DNA of 64,000 nucleotides from Cloeon dipterum (lineage: Eukaryota; Arthropoda; Insecta; Ephemeroptera; Baetidae). Shown here piece by piece: positions 37,631 to 52,725 of this stretch. Location: assembly GCF_949628265.1 (NCBI RefSeq), contig NC_088790.1, positions 5,956,545 to 6,020,544 of the forward strand, written 5' to 3'. The notes beneath the pieces are model-generated. The model made no database searches and was not told the origin of the DNA. It saw nothing but the letters and a program-made list of their open reading frames with translations. The position numbers were made by a program, and so were the translations under genes. Numbering within the stretch: position 1 is the first letter of the stretch; the number at the start of each line of letters is the position of its first letter.

Positions 37631-40600
37631 AAGTCGAATGTGCGCGTTGGGCGACTGAAAAAAAGATGCTAAAATATTCGCAAGTGAGGCCACTCTCGGT
37701 TGGAAATAGCCGGCAAATTTATTTGCGTGGTACTTGAAGGTCAACTTGAAGGGACGCCGCCTGATTCGAGCTGAACTCGACGCACGATTTCCAACATACA
37801 CACAAAACACACACTCACACACAGCCCGTTATCTTATCGCGGCGCGGATTGGGCTAACAATAAATTTATCTCCGCGGCTCAGGCCAGACACGCTTTTTGC
37901 GAGGCTGACATTGAATGACCTTGAAGCGGCCCGTCGACACTGATTGCCTCGTCGGTCCGCCCATCCTGGCCCAAATTGCAGAGGGAAAATCGCCAGATTG
38001 CTAATTTTGCGCGTTGCAGTGCGGGGGGGTTAGCAGGTCGAAACGAGCGCGCACGGCCTTTACGGCGTACGCGGTCAATAGAATTCGAGCGTGGCTGTAC
38101 GTGTGCCTGTTATTTTACAAGTGGACACGCAGCACACGTTGGCCGTGCCAATGTCGGGCGAGAGCGACGGCGGCGGCCAACGAGAGAGCGAGCGAGCCAG
38201 CCAGCCTGCGAGTTTGAGTGGCGGTGCAGACGACAGCCGAGGGGAACATAATATGGAGCGTGCGAGGCCTCGTGTACCGAAAGCACGTGGTCGCACTCTG
38301 GGTCCTCCTCCCACGGACCAGAGGCGGAGGCAGCGGCGGCTCGGCATCAGCATCGCCAGCCTCGCTATTTTAAAAAGCACTTCGCTCGCGCTGCCTGTGC
38401 TTTTGACACGCCAATTTGCGCCTCTCGCGATCGGTCGGCCGCCACCTTGACTCGCCGCCGAGGAGGCCAGGCCAGCAGCAATCCCTCCGCCGACCTCTGA
38501 CTTTTCGACCGTCCTTTGTTTTTCGCCTCACACTTTCTCGATGGCCGGGCGCGGAATGTCACTCAGTACTCGCAACGCTTTGATGCGAGCAAAGTGGGAA
38601 TCGATCACGAGACTGCCCTTACACTCTGTCAGTGCAGAGATAAGGATTTACGCAATTCGCGATCTGGATATCTGTGACACAGCTCGACGTTCGCACTTTC
38701 TAGATTCGACGACGCACTCACTATTCTTTTGAGCACTAATAAACCAAAATAAAGCGTTGAAACCGTAAAAATATTATTTTATGACTGGCATTCAAGCTAA
38801 CTGAAGCGATTTTCTTGTTGACAGACGTTGAGAAGAAAAGAGCGTGACTTTGAGCACGAGATGGAGCGTCTAGCTCGCGAAAAAATCTCCTTCCAGCAGA
38901 GGCTCTCGTCCTTGAAGAAAGAAATCAGTTCTCAGTGCGACTCCGTGGACTTTTCGAACCTTCTGCCCGACGTACCTGCGCAGGCTCTCAAGTCGTCTCA
39001 GGTGCACATGGGTGGATCGCTGTCAAAACCACTGCCCTTTGACTCTGATGACGATTTCGAATTTGACGAAGAGGATGAAACAATGCAGAAGCCGCCATCT
39101 CCGCAACACTCGGCTTCGACGTCGACTGCCTCCGGTAAGACAGGTACCACCCCCTTCCTTTAAATTTTGCTTGCTCGCCACTCGAGGGTATCAACACACC
39201 CTTTGGACGTAGCCCCTCCTCGACTAACAACAAACTTGGTTCATAACTCGCCTTCTCTGTTTGTAAATCTCGAAAATGGCATGCAGCTCTCTGTGTAATT
39301 GGATTTGAAACTAACTTGCTATGCCGACGTCTTGACATTGCCCCTTTCTAACCCCCCGTCCTCCCCGGCTTTTGGTGTGTTTTCGCGCTGTGTCACATGC
39401 AGCAATGCGCTGACGAGCGAAATTAATCTCCTTGCAGAGCGTGGCCACTTGAGCGACGTGGAGGACTTATCGGGGGGCAACTCGCGGCCAGGGTCTTCCC
39501 GCGACGGGGGCTGTTCTCCCACGATGCCCGTCGCGGCCCCAGCGACCAACCCCAACGCGCTGCGGCCCTCGGCGGTCGTGGAGCACCCCGGCCGCAGCAG
39601 CAACATCGGCGAAGTGTTGCGGGAGGTGGTGCGGAAGCCCTCGTCACCGCGCACCGAGCCTGCGCCGTCGCCGCAAAACCTAGGCACAAAACTGAGCATC
39701 CAGCCGCAGCCGGCCCCCATCCAGCTGACGCAGGTGTCCAACAAGGTGAGACATACCTGGAATTGCGCCAATCCAACCAGTGCAGACGTTTGGCTTTTTG
39801 CAGCATGTCGGCGAGCACATTTCGCGACAGTCGCACGTGCAACTCGTGCCGACTTCGCACGGTTTTGCCGGTTCTGGACCAACTCTCGTCGCGCCTACTG
39901 CGATCCAGTTAGTAGCAGCCCCCAGTGGCCTGAGAATGCTCGCCACCGCGCCTCATCCAGACCAACGGTCACAAGGTCAGTACATCGCCTTTAAGCTGTT
40001 AATAATCTGTATGTAAATCTGATTAACACATCACATTTGATTTCAGTGAGCAGAGATGATGTGTCGAAAGTGAAGATGAGCACCTTCATCACCACCACTG
40101 AGTCCTCCCGGCTACCTGGTGGTGCGGAAATCAACGTCATCTCCAGCTCCGCCTCGCAGAATGTGCCGGTCGTGCGAGGAAACATGCCAGGCAAACCCAT
40201 CAACCTGTCTGCTAACGCCAGCGCATCGTTGCTGTCCACCACCTCGGCTCCCCCCATTCTCAACGGGAGCGTCATCAGCCACGGCTCCGCTCTTCACAGA
40301 CAAACACTGCCACAAGGTGAGCTGTTTTACTAACAGCGTTCAATTGTTTGTACTAACTTGCCATGGTATGTTGCAGGACAAAATAACACGACAGTGCTCT
40401 CTTCTGGTGCCACCGCTCCGCTAACCCACACAGTAACCCACCATCTTGCACCTGGCCAAGGCAAGGATGAAATTTATTACACTCGCCACTCATTGTCATC
40501 ATCAAAACGAAGTTAGAGGAAATTTATGACTGGTCAATATCTTTTTGCTTTTCATATCAGGTATCGCGCATGTCGTGGCCGCATCTGGACAGAGTCACAT

Positions 40601-43086
40601 CTCAACTTTGGGGCCGTTAGTGGCAGCTCCTGTTACGATGGTTACACCTGGTAGCCATCCATCAGGAGTCCACATTCTGGCAACTGCAAAGGTAAATAAC
40701 CAAAATGCAGTGACAAATCATCATTGTAACCATAGATTATACTCCAGTGTAAGTGGCCATGAAACTTATGGACATTATCATAATGGTAAATTCTATGGTT
40801 ACAATAATCATCTAAACCCATATTATTATGGTGCATCATACAGCGTTCCGCCACATCATCCACACCATCCTCAAAACCCTGCCTTCATTAACCGTCGAGA
40901 CTTTGGTGCTCTCAATGTTCCTCGCCATCTTCAATACCCTGCCAACAATTTTCCTTTAAACCCCTGTGTGAACCGTGTTCCTCAAAATCATCCTCTCTAT
41001 CATCAATACCTTGCTGAAAACTTGAATTATCTTGATCATCACCTTCAAATGAACAATATTCATTCAAATATCCCCCTTCAATCATACTACAACCACCAGT
41101 ATCAAAACTATCCAAATATCACACGTCATGAAGATGATTGAGGTTACGACCCAACAGTTCTGTTACCCTCGATGCATTCTTATTCTAATTTAGGGTAACA
41201 GAAACTTTGATCCAAACTCATCAGTGCGTGTGCTAAAATGTGTCTTTTATCGGTTGAAAAAGACTTGAGTGAATTGAAATGCGGAACATCTGCCTTGAAA
41301 CTATTTCTTAATTTAACAAAGACTTTTTTGAACAAGGCTGATTCCTGGGTGGACAGAAGAACATTTACATTCCTCTTAATTATAAGAGTAATTCTTCACT
41401 CGGAGAATGAACAGGACTTGTCCTTGTTGTGTTTGAAAAAGAGTCGACTTGATTTGGTCACACCTTAGCCCCTAATCACGAGACAAAAGTGCGTAAATTG
41501 CCATAAATTACTAAAATAAATGTAATTAATTATTTAAAAATTAAATACAAATGTAAATTTTTGTCTAATGATTAGGGCTACAGGATTGGTCAAAACCTGA
41601 TCGAGATGAAATGTATACGACTTTTTTTAGAACACAAGGAGGCCAAGTACGATTTTCCCTGCCAACTGTATAAGTAGTTTATTTATTATTTATTCTTAGA
41701 GGTCGCAAGCCTGCGGGCCATAATTCAGCTGAAGCTGGTTCAGCCAGCTGCACCTTAAAATTACGCGGCTGAGACCTGTATTTACTTTTAGTTTTCTGGA
41801 CATTCTTGTCAATCTAGCATGACCTTGAGTTATAAGTATGTTTGTTCAATCAGGAACTTTCATTATTTTGTAGCAATGAACTGTAGATTGTGCAATATGG
41901 AATTGCAGAGAAATGCAAATGCCATGGCCGCAATCTCAAATATTCAACAAAAATCAATAATTTTCAAAGTTTACAATTCTCTGCTAATTTTATATTGCAC
42001 AATCTACAGTTTTTCAGTTCATTGTTACAATTCAAAACATTACAATCTCCTTGACGAAAGAGAAAGCTGCACAGCCTTTATCAATTAAAAATATACAATA
42101 TATGATTAATTTCAAATCAAATCTATTTTCTCGTTCAGGAAATAATGTACTTTTAAATCAGAAAAATTTAAGCATCAAGAATGTCCAAATAGAAAAAAGA
42201 AAGGCATTGCAAAATTGAATTATAAATCAACAATCGCATTGATTTGGAACCTTTTTTAATTTTAAGGCCCTTAGTCAAGCTTAAAATCAATTTAGCCATT
42301 GGTGATTGATTTTAAAATTGACTTTGTTTAGTTATTAAGTATTATTTTATAGTTCAGCTATCCTGAAATTTGCTCAATTTTTCAATATGTGGGCTAGTCG
42401 AAATAAGTAGACTGACTTCATAATCCATTTCCATTTGACATTGGAAAATTGATTGCGCCAAAACTTAAGTACCTACCCGAAAGCCTAAGATCTTTTTATT
42501 CATGGTCATTGCATCTAATTTCTATTTGCTCTATGTTGGAATTACTTTAGGGTGGATGGCTATGAATCAAATTAGAAGTAAAATTAACTTTACTGCGGAC
42601 GCCACCCATCCTCAGTCAATTCCACGCTGAGTAAAGCATATTTTTTTTTGTTTTAATAACATGCCTCTCTGTGAATTTCTTTTAATTTTCTGTTTTTAAA
42701 TTTGTAATGACTATGGTTCCTTTTGTAAAGGCTCAGTTTCATTGTTAAATTTCGTTGCTAGCTCTTTATTTGCGTCCTGCCTTTGATAGGTTCACGCGCA
42801 CGTCCGACCCTAAATAAATATTAATTCACTCACCTCATCATTTGCATTTCTGTTTAATTTCTTACAATCACGAGATTATTTTTAAAACGGGTTGTGGTTA
42901 TTTGTGCAGCCACCGTTCCTTCTTAAGCATCAAGTGCTGCCAACGCTGGCTTACCAGAGCGGACAGCTCGTCAAACCAGTGATGATGGTCAGCTCAGCAG
43001 CTTCCGTCATGTCCGCGCCCAGGCCCCCGACCAGCGAGACAGCCTCGCCCAACGGTGTGTCCAACCAGAAGAGCACCCCCTCGTAA
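23777..43086 (+). CDS. Mnt: Mnt, Max-binding bHLH-leucine zipper repressor (SID-containing isoform)
   Basis: Max partner that recruits Sin3/HDAC to CACGTG E-boxes and opposes Myc. Exons: 23777-23843, 35769-36207, 36417-36576, 38825-39134, 39438-39745, 39804-39975, 40047-40316, 40377-40460, 40561-40691, 42910-43086; 705 residues. Exon 1 encodes MNLEILIKATEYVEYQTEAK, which matches the amphipathic Sin3-interaction domain. A Pro-rich linker follows (exon 2). Then comes the basic helix-loop-helix (TREVHNKLEKNRRAHLKECF, with the E-box contacts of the family, about residue 172), the leucine zipper (RRKERDFEHEMERLAREKI), an acidic Ser-rich stretch (SASTSTAS) and a Thr/Pro/Gln-poor tail with VAAPVTMVTPG, as in vertebrate MNT. 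Intron 8 uses a GC donor (CAAG|GCAAGG). Poly(A) signal at 43942-43947. An alternative first exon is at 34462. Confidence 0.93.
31204..32697. promoter_or_regulatory. Cluster of six CACGTG E-boxes in Mnt intron 1
   Basis: Perfect CACGTG palindromes at 31204, 31724, 31982, 32062, 32255 and 32692, six within 1.5 kb where fewer than one is expected by chance (one per 4096 bp). CACGTG is the site bound by Max heterodimers with Myc, Mad or Mnt. Autoregulation is inference. Confidence 0.5.
34462..34540 (+). CDS. Mnt: Alternative first coding exon of Mnt, lacking the SID
   Basis: ATGATGGGC opens an exon reading MMGVLLENEQAWIPPPKKKW and onward to YFL, ending at a consensus donor (CCTTA|GTAAGT). It exits in phase 1, exactly like the SID exon at 23777, so both splice in frame to exon 2 at 35769 and would give a protein of 709 residues. 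The start has a good context (TCGGCCATG), and the surrounding 34230-34500 block is GC-rich like a second promoter. The encoded segment bears no resemblance to the Sin3-interaction helix, so this isoform should bind E-boxes with Max but lack that corepressor contact. Isoforms lacking the SID are, as I recall, also known for fly Mnt. Use of this exon is inferred from phase and splice site only. Confidence 0.7.
34847..34884. repeat. (TG)n(TA)n microsatellite in Mnt intron 1
   Basis: Eleven TG units run directly into a TATATA tract of about 16 bp, just downstream of the alternative first exon. Purely simple sequence. Confidence 0.95.
36577..38824 (+). promoter_or_regulatory. Mnt intron 3: CpG-rich with E-boxes, CRE and GA repeat; no gene
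   Basis: Directly after the bHLH exon come CACGTG (36747-36752), TGACGTCA (36763-36770) and CACGTG (36786-36791) within 45 bp. A further CACGTG is at 38284-38289. A (GA)n tract of about 34 bp at 37593-37626 would bind GAGA-type factors. Several open frames (about 36781-37146, 37343-37822, 37976-38450) are products of high GC and overlap on both strands; none shows a domain or a paired splice site. An internal promoter or enhancer is plausible. Confidence 0.45.
37593..37626. repeat. (GA)n microsatellite
   Basis: Uninterrupted GA dinucleotides, about 17 units, within the GC-rich part of Mnt intron 3. Confidence 0.95.
40692..41141 (+). other. Open frame extending Mnt exon 9 into intron 9 (His/Asn/Tyr-rich)
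   Basis: If the donor at 40691 (AAG|GTAAAT) is not used, the Mnt frame stays open for 149 more codons to a TGA ending at 41141. The encoded stretch is rich in His, Asn, Tyr and Pro (for example SVPPHHPHHPQNPAFINRRD). The DNA is a degenerate CATC/ATCATC-like low-complexity tract, which by itself is poor in stops, so the open frame may be accidental. An isoform ending here is possible. Confidence 0.35.
41448..42045. repeat. Inverted-repeat (hairpin) elements in Mnt intron 9
   Basis: Two separate imperfect hairpins. The first has arms near 41448-41505 and 41545-41605, with TAGCCCCTAATCACGAGACAAAA answered by the reverse complement of TTTTTGTCTAATGATTAGGGCTA and an AT-rich loop. The second has arms near 41868-41910 and 41985-42030, with CTGTAGATTGTGCAATAT answered by ATATTGCACAATCTACAG at 41993-42011. 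Both look like small MITE or foldback insertions. No target duplication was clear. Confidence 0.55.
42942..43086 (+). other. Mnt: Mnt terminal exon C-tail
   Basis: Part of the last Mnt exon (42910-43086). Acceptor TTTGTGCAG joins in phase 0 to exon 9, and the frame ends SNQKSTPS then TAA. Listed because it lies 2.2 kb beyond exon 9 and proves that the intron-9 open frame is not the only ending. Confidence 0.8.
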
Positions 43087-44216
43087 TTCGCGTGCGGCAG
43101 GAGGTGCTGCATGTGGCCACCACATTCCTAGCCTGTAATTTTATTTCCAAGAAAGAAGTACAAATTATGATTTCTCGTTGTGAGCGGACATTATTGACTT
43201 GGTGTGCAGAAGACTCAGTCAAAGACAAGTGTACGGTAATCTAGAAGAAACCATAACTCGAGGTGAAGGTGAAAACGAAAGTATTATAAAAAAAAAGAAA
43301 CGCAAGCCGTGTGAATTTCAACTCAATCATCATTGTTAGTGCCATTCAGGATCGCCTCTTTGCTGGCTGAAAGTTTCAGATTGTCGCCTTTTGTGTACCG
43401 AAGACCCTGGTGTGGTTGCATGCGAGGGAAATTTCCAGAATTTTTCAGCTTTGCACACAAAAGCCGGTGGCTTAAATGGAACTTTTGCTTCTCAAAATTC
43501 CCAATTGTTGTACTTTGCGTTGCCTGGCACCTTCCAAATTTACTACGTTGCTTTGACGATGTACCCGTTGCGCATTGAAAACTTTCACAAGGGAGTCTTT
43601 TATTTTCTTCAAAACATTAACTTGAAACTCGCCCCTTATTTTACTGTCTTTTTCTGAAGCATTTTAAATTTCATTTCCCCTTCCCCAAGTTGTTACATTT
43701 GTTCTTGTTGTGGGTCAACAAAATAGGACTCTTCAATCGTCCTAGGAATCCAAGTAGTTTCATCCATCCTGTTTTTTACTTCGAGTGTTCCTTTTGATCA
43801 TTCATGTGTAGGGTCCGACTTCCTATTTATTGCCTAATTTGTTAGATTGAATGTGTTAAGATGTTGTGGTCAGTTTGACATTCACTGGTTCCAAGCCAGC
43901 ATGCGCGGTTGATTGTACACGTCATGATGAAAAACATGAAAAATAAAACTCTTTAATTTGATCTCACCCTATGTTTTCCCTCGTCTTTAGCTTGCCTCTC
44001 CCCACCCTCATCAATGTTCATAACCTTCAAATCTGCAATAATGTGCACCAATCTTTTGGTCTTCAAAATAATTATGGTCATTATAACAATGAACATGTTA
44101 TAAAAGTTGAATGTGTGGTAGAGAAAACGCAGACTAATTAATACTACGAAAAAATAAAGATAAGCAACGAATTCTCGCATTTTATTGCTTCCTCCATCCC
44201 ACGATAAGTCATAAAC
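43087..44216 (+). other. Mnt 3' UTR and convergent gap to ZNHIT2
   Basis: No gene is supported. AATAAA at 43942-43947 is the best poly(A) signal for Mnt, giving a 3' UTR of about 870 bases. Open frames near 43333-43657 have no homology signal. Confidence 0.55.
43942..43947 (+). terminator. Poly(A) signal of Mnt
   Basis: AATAAA in an A-rich context about 860 bp after the Mnt stop. It is the most plausible cleavage signal before ZNHIT2. Confidence 0.5.
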
Positions 44217-45624
44217 TCAGCAACAGCTTTTCACCCAAGCAGTGTAAAACTCTAATTTCTTGATAGTGACCATCAGCTGTTTCTTGGTCCATTTTGACTC
44301 TCTTCCCGAGGCCAGGAAACGCTTGCTGAACTCCCCATTACTCGATTTGCCTACAACTTGTCTAGTTAGAATGAAGATATTTAAGAATAATTTATTTAAC
44401 TACCGTTTCCTTTTTTGGTTGCTTTTGAAAGGACATTAATACAGTCAGACAACGCGCATAGCAAGTAGTATGAGACCTCGTCTGTGCTTGGTCCTTCCAT
44501 TATTTTGCTGAAGTCATCCAAAGCCAAATCAAGGTCATCTTGAGCTGACTCCAGAATCTGCAAATAATTTAATTAGAGATGATTATCCGTGCAAAAAGTG
44601 TCTTCAAACCTCTGTTGCTTGCATTTTCACTGAAGTGACTGCACTTTCACCATCAGCGAAATTTTCCCCTTTTCCTAAACTCAAACTCAAATCCATCAAA
44701 CAGTCAGCAGCTTCGGAAACCAGGTCAGGCTCCAAATGGTCGCCTTGGAAATGCCTTGCAACAATCACATACGCCATCACGGCGTTTGAGATTCCATATT
44801 TTACTCCTGGGTTAACTTTCTAGAAAGGAACGTGTATGAAGGATGATATTTCAGAAAAAAAAACTTGTCACTTACTGCAATATCTTTAAGGAGAGGGATT
44901 TTTGTACTAATTTGTGGACACTTCTTCTTGTAATCGTCAGAGTCAGTGACTTCCTGCACTAACGGTTGCCTGAAGGCAAAATGTGTGTTGTTGTTGTTTT
45001 AGGAAACATAATATCAAGTTTTAATACCTGTGCATCCACCATGGCTCCCACGCTGGCACAATTTGGCTAGCATCACCTGACGCAATGATGCTCTGAAACT
45101 CAGCTTTTTCTTCTGCCGAAAGCTTTTGCCACACAAGCTCTGGATTATTCAAATCAATTCCTGCCAATCTTGCCGCAAGATCTTCTGATTCTGAGGCCAA
45201 GTCATCCGAATCTCCCTCGCTTTCCTCGCCATCATCTTCTCCATCCTCGAGGAAGCCACCATCAACTCCAAGCTTATCTGCTTCTTGAAGGCGCGTCAAA
45301 ATTTTTTGCACTGACCTAAGGTTAAAATTTTTATAACTTAATAAAGCAAAATTAATGAATCATACTTGGCGTCATCTGGATTCGGGGCATCCACTGCCAT
45401 TTCTTCTTGGATGCATTCTTTGTAAAACTGCTCTGAGCAATTTGCATGTTTTGCGCTTCTGTAGCAATCTAAACTACAGTAATAAACGTTGCAACGCGGA
45501 CATACATATTTTCCCTGCACTGCGCCACACCTGAAATTGAAGGAAAAATTAAATGAAGCCAAGATTGATGGTTGGAATCTTACAAAAAGCATAAGTTGTC
45601 CAAGTTGTCGGAGGAACTGCTCAT
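44217..45624 (-). CDS. Znhit2: Zinc finger HIT domain-containing protein 2
   Basis: Assembly factor working with the R2TP/RUVBL chaperone on snRNP (U5) biogenesis. Exons on the minus strand: 45624-45584, 45530-45366, 45315-45028, 44969-44876, 44819-44610, 44557-44404, 44350-44217; 361 residues. The HIT zinc finger is at the very N-terminus and split by the first intron: LCFLCGAVQGKYVCPRCNVY, then YCSLDCYRSAKHANCSEQFY, supplying the Cys and His ligands. Exon 3 carries an acidic run and then EEKAEFQSIIASGDASQIVP followed by AWEPWW, the signature of ZNHIT2 as opposed to other HIT proteins. The C-terminal half is helical. Head to head with EARS2 across a 0.7 kb gap; convergent with Mnt. Confidence 0.93.
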
Positions 45625-46330
45625 CTTTTCTTGATTGCTGGGTAAAAAAAATAATAACAGGCTTATTAATATGTGACGTTTTTGTACTTGAATACTATTT
45701 TTGACACAATCTTGAACTAACAAGAGATGAAAATAATAGCCAGAAGAATTAATAAGACACTAAAGCTTGATGCTCGATCCGGCTCGAACTTACCAACTTA
45801 TAGTTGCTTGGGTTGCTTGTTGTTTTGTTTGTCTTGTCCGTCTTGTCTCTTGTCTTGTGTCTGTTTATAAATAATACCAGCTGATTTGATAGGTTGATTT
45901 CAGTTCATCACGTGGTTAAAAGTTATTTTCGACCAAATGGCGCGAAAAATGTACATCAACCATCAACCTTCTGAATAGGCCACCGGCAACCCACCTATTT
46001 TTAACTGTTAATAAGTTCTATGATGCAAAAGATTTAGAATAATTCATAAGCCCATAAGTTCCATGCCATTTATTTCCAATTAACAAACTCATTAGTATAT
46101 TTATTTAAATATTGTGCGATTAGGTTGACAATATTTTAAAAAAGTGGGCGGGGCGAAGTGTTCTTGCTGGGTATCTTCCCCGATCTTCCCACAGTTCCTC
46201 CTCCCTGCTCCATCAGCTTGTTATTGTTATTTTGTTTTTGCTATTGTCTTGTCCTTTTTTATGAAGAAAAATTGTGTGGGATTGTATATCTACCGAGTAA
46301 AATCATCCTTGAAAGCTCAAATTTCTCAAA
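45625..46330. promoter_or_regulatory. Shared upstream region of ZNHIT2 and EARS2
   Basis: About 700 bp between divergent start codons, AT-rich, with an E-box CACGTG near 45910 and a CTTGTCTTGTC-like repeat near 45835-45860. A plus-strand open frame from 46144 overlaps the EARS2 start in another frame and is judged spurious. Confidence 0.5.
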
Positions 46331-48283
46331 ATGAGATTGTTGACAAGACCTTTCCGGCGGAGCTACGCAACCTTTGTGGAATCTTTGAAGCCGGTGCCGA
46401 GAAACAAGCTTGTCAGGGTGCGATTTGCACCCAGTCCAACAGGTAAAATTTTATAAAAACAGAACGATTTGTAAACTTAAAATTTTCTATTCAGGCTACC
46501 TCCATCTGGGAGGTCTGCGGACCGCTTTATACAACTACCTCTTTGCAAAATCCCATGGCGGCCACTTCATTTTGAGGATCGAGGACACTGACCAGTCCAG
46601 AGTGGTGCCAGGATCCATCAAACAGCTGGAGGAGGACCTCAATTGGGCTGGAGTTGTCCCTGACGAGGGTCCCAGCGCCGGAGGATCTTACGGCCCGTAC
46701 ATACAGTCCGAGAGGGTTCACCTTTACAAAAACCAGGCTCAAATTCTGGTTGACTCTGGTGCAGCCTACCCCTGCTTTTGCTCAGAAAAGCGGCTGGAGT
46801 TGCTCAGGAGGGAAGCAAATAGGCTCAGACAAACGCCTAAGTACGACAATAAATGCAGGAATCTGCCCAAAGAAGTGGCAGAACAAAAAATTAAATCAGG
46901 CGAACCACACTGCATCAGATTCAAAGTAATGGATTTTTTTATCAACTCTATTAAATTCATTAGTGAATATTAGCCTTTAAATCCATTTAGCTCTCACCTC
47001 TAACTGAAGCAGTAACTGATATGGTCTGTGATAAACTGGAGTACCAGCCTTGTGACAATGAGGGTGATCCAGTCATTTTGAAGCAAGATGGGTTTCCAAC
47101 ATACCACTTGGCAAACGTCGTTGACGACCACATGATGGTGATCACTCACGTTCTTCGCGGAATTGAATGGCATATATCCACACCAAAACATATACTCCTT
47201 TACAAGTATATATTAAAATATCTGTCTATTTGAATCTTTATTTTACTATTTGTCAGGGCATTTGGCTGGGATCCGCCGAATTACGCGCACTTGCCTCTTA
47301 TAATGAACTCGGATGGGTCTAAACTTTCCAAAAGACAAGGAGACGTGCAGATTCGCAGCTACGGAGAGAGGGGCATCTTCCCTCTGGCATTGATAAACTA
47401 CGTTACCAAAGCAGGAGGTGGTTTTAGGAATATGGACCACGACAAAATTTATTCTATTGAAGAACTCCAGGAAACTGTAAATTGATTCAACTATCCCTTT
47501 ATTCTTTAGTAACAGAATTATTCAATCTGCAGTTTGACATTGAATCCATGCACAAAAATTCCTGCAAACTCACAGACAGGCTGGGAGACTACAACAGAGA
47601 AACATTGAAAATTGCAGTCCAAGACGAAAATCAACTTGGAGAGATAGTCGGAAACGTTATTAAAATGGTCCAGGACAGCTATCCGCAAAACAAGTAATTT
47701 ATCAGTCTCTTAATTAATCCAGAAGCCTAACGTTCTGAATGAAATAGGGATCTGGATGTCAATGATGAGCATGTTAGGAAGATAGTTTTGTGGAGTCAGA
47801 ATAGGATTCAAGTTTTGAAAGACCTTGTGAGCCCATCTTTGTCTTTCCTTTGGAATGTGCCCTCCGAAAAACAAATTTGTGATTCAAACATTGATGCAGG
47901 TGGGTACCATTGCTTGTATAATGCAGTATTGCAGAAATTTGAATGATTACAGATCAACTGGACTTGGTCATCAATGAGCTCAAGAAGGAGATATCATTCA
48001 CGGAAGATGTAATCAAAGTCGTCCTTAAAAGAATTTCTGAGGAAAATGGTATTCCATTTAAGAAGCTGATGCTGACACTGAGGACAGCAATGAGCGGTTT
48101 AAAAGTAAGATTGTAACTATGATACTAGTAAAATAACCATCTCAATTATTATTTTTTCAGGAGGGTCCAGGAGTAGCAGAAATCATGGATATTCTAGGAA
48201 AGGATTCAGTGATCACAAGGCTTACAAGGGCTAAACTTTATTTGACAAACAAGCACAGGATTGTTGAATTTCACAAACAATAA
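46331..48283 (+). CDS. EARS2: Mitochondrial glutamyl-tRNA synthetase
   Basis: Charges mitochondrial tRNA with glutamate; class I aminoacyl-tRNA synthetase of bacterial type. Exons: 46331-46442, 46495-46925, 46991-47205, 47257-47476, 47533-47693, 47748-47899, 47953-48104, 48161-48283; 521 residues (human 523). The start gives an Arg-rich targeting peptide ([15 protein letters not shown]) directly before the fold ([11 protein letters not shown], with the HIGH-like [14 protein letters not shown]). Further motifs: [45 protein letters not shown], and the KMSKS-type loop [13 protein letters not shown]. Intron 4 ends at CTGCAG|TTTGAC. Earlier AGs in that intron would break the frame, and this choice restores length agreement with human. 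The stop codon is part of an AATAAA (48279-48284). Convergent with LON, 47 bp between stops. Confidence 0.95.
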
Positions 48284-48284
48284 A
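48279..48284 (+). terminator. Poly(A) signal overlapping the EARS2 stop codon
   Basis: CAATAAAAG: the AATAAA includes the TAA stop at 48281-48283. If used, the EARS2 3' UTR would be only about 15-30 nt. Confidence 0.5.
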
Positions 48285-48330
48285 AGTCAGAAATCGAAAA
48301 ATCCATGATGTGTAATTTGTATTCTAAAAA

Positions 48331-52725
<4,395 letters not shown>

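Noticed and set aside
46144-46446. 100-codon frame with a hydrophobic N-terminus before EARS2
   Set aside because: It overlaps the EARS2 first exon in another frame, while the EARS2 frame has the targeting peptide and the FAPSPTG motif.
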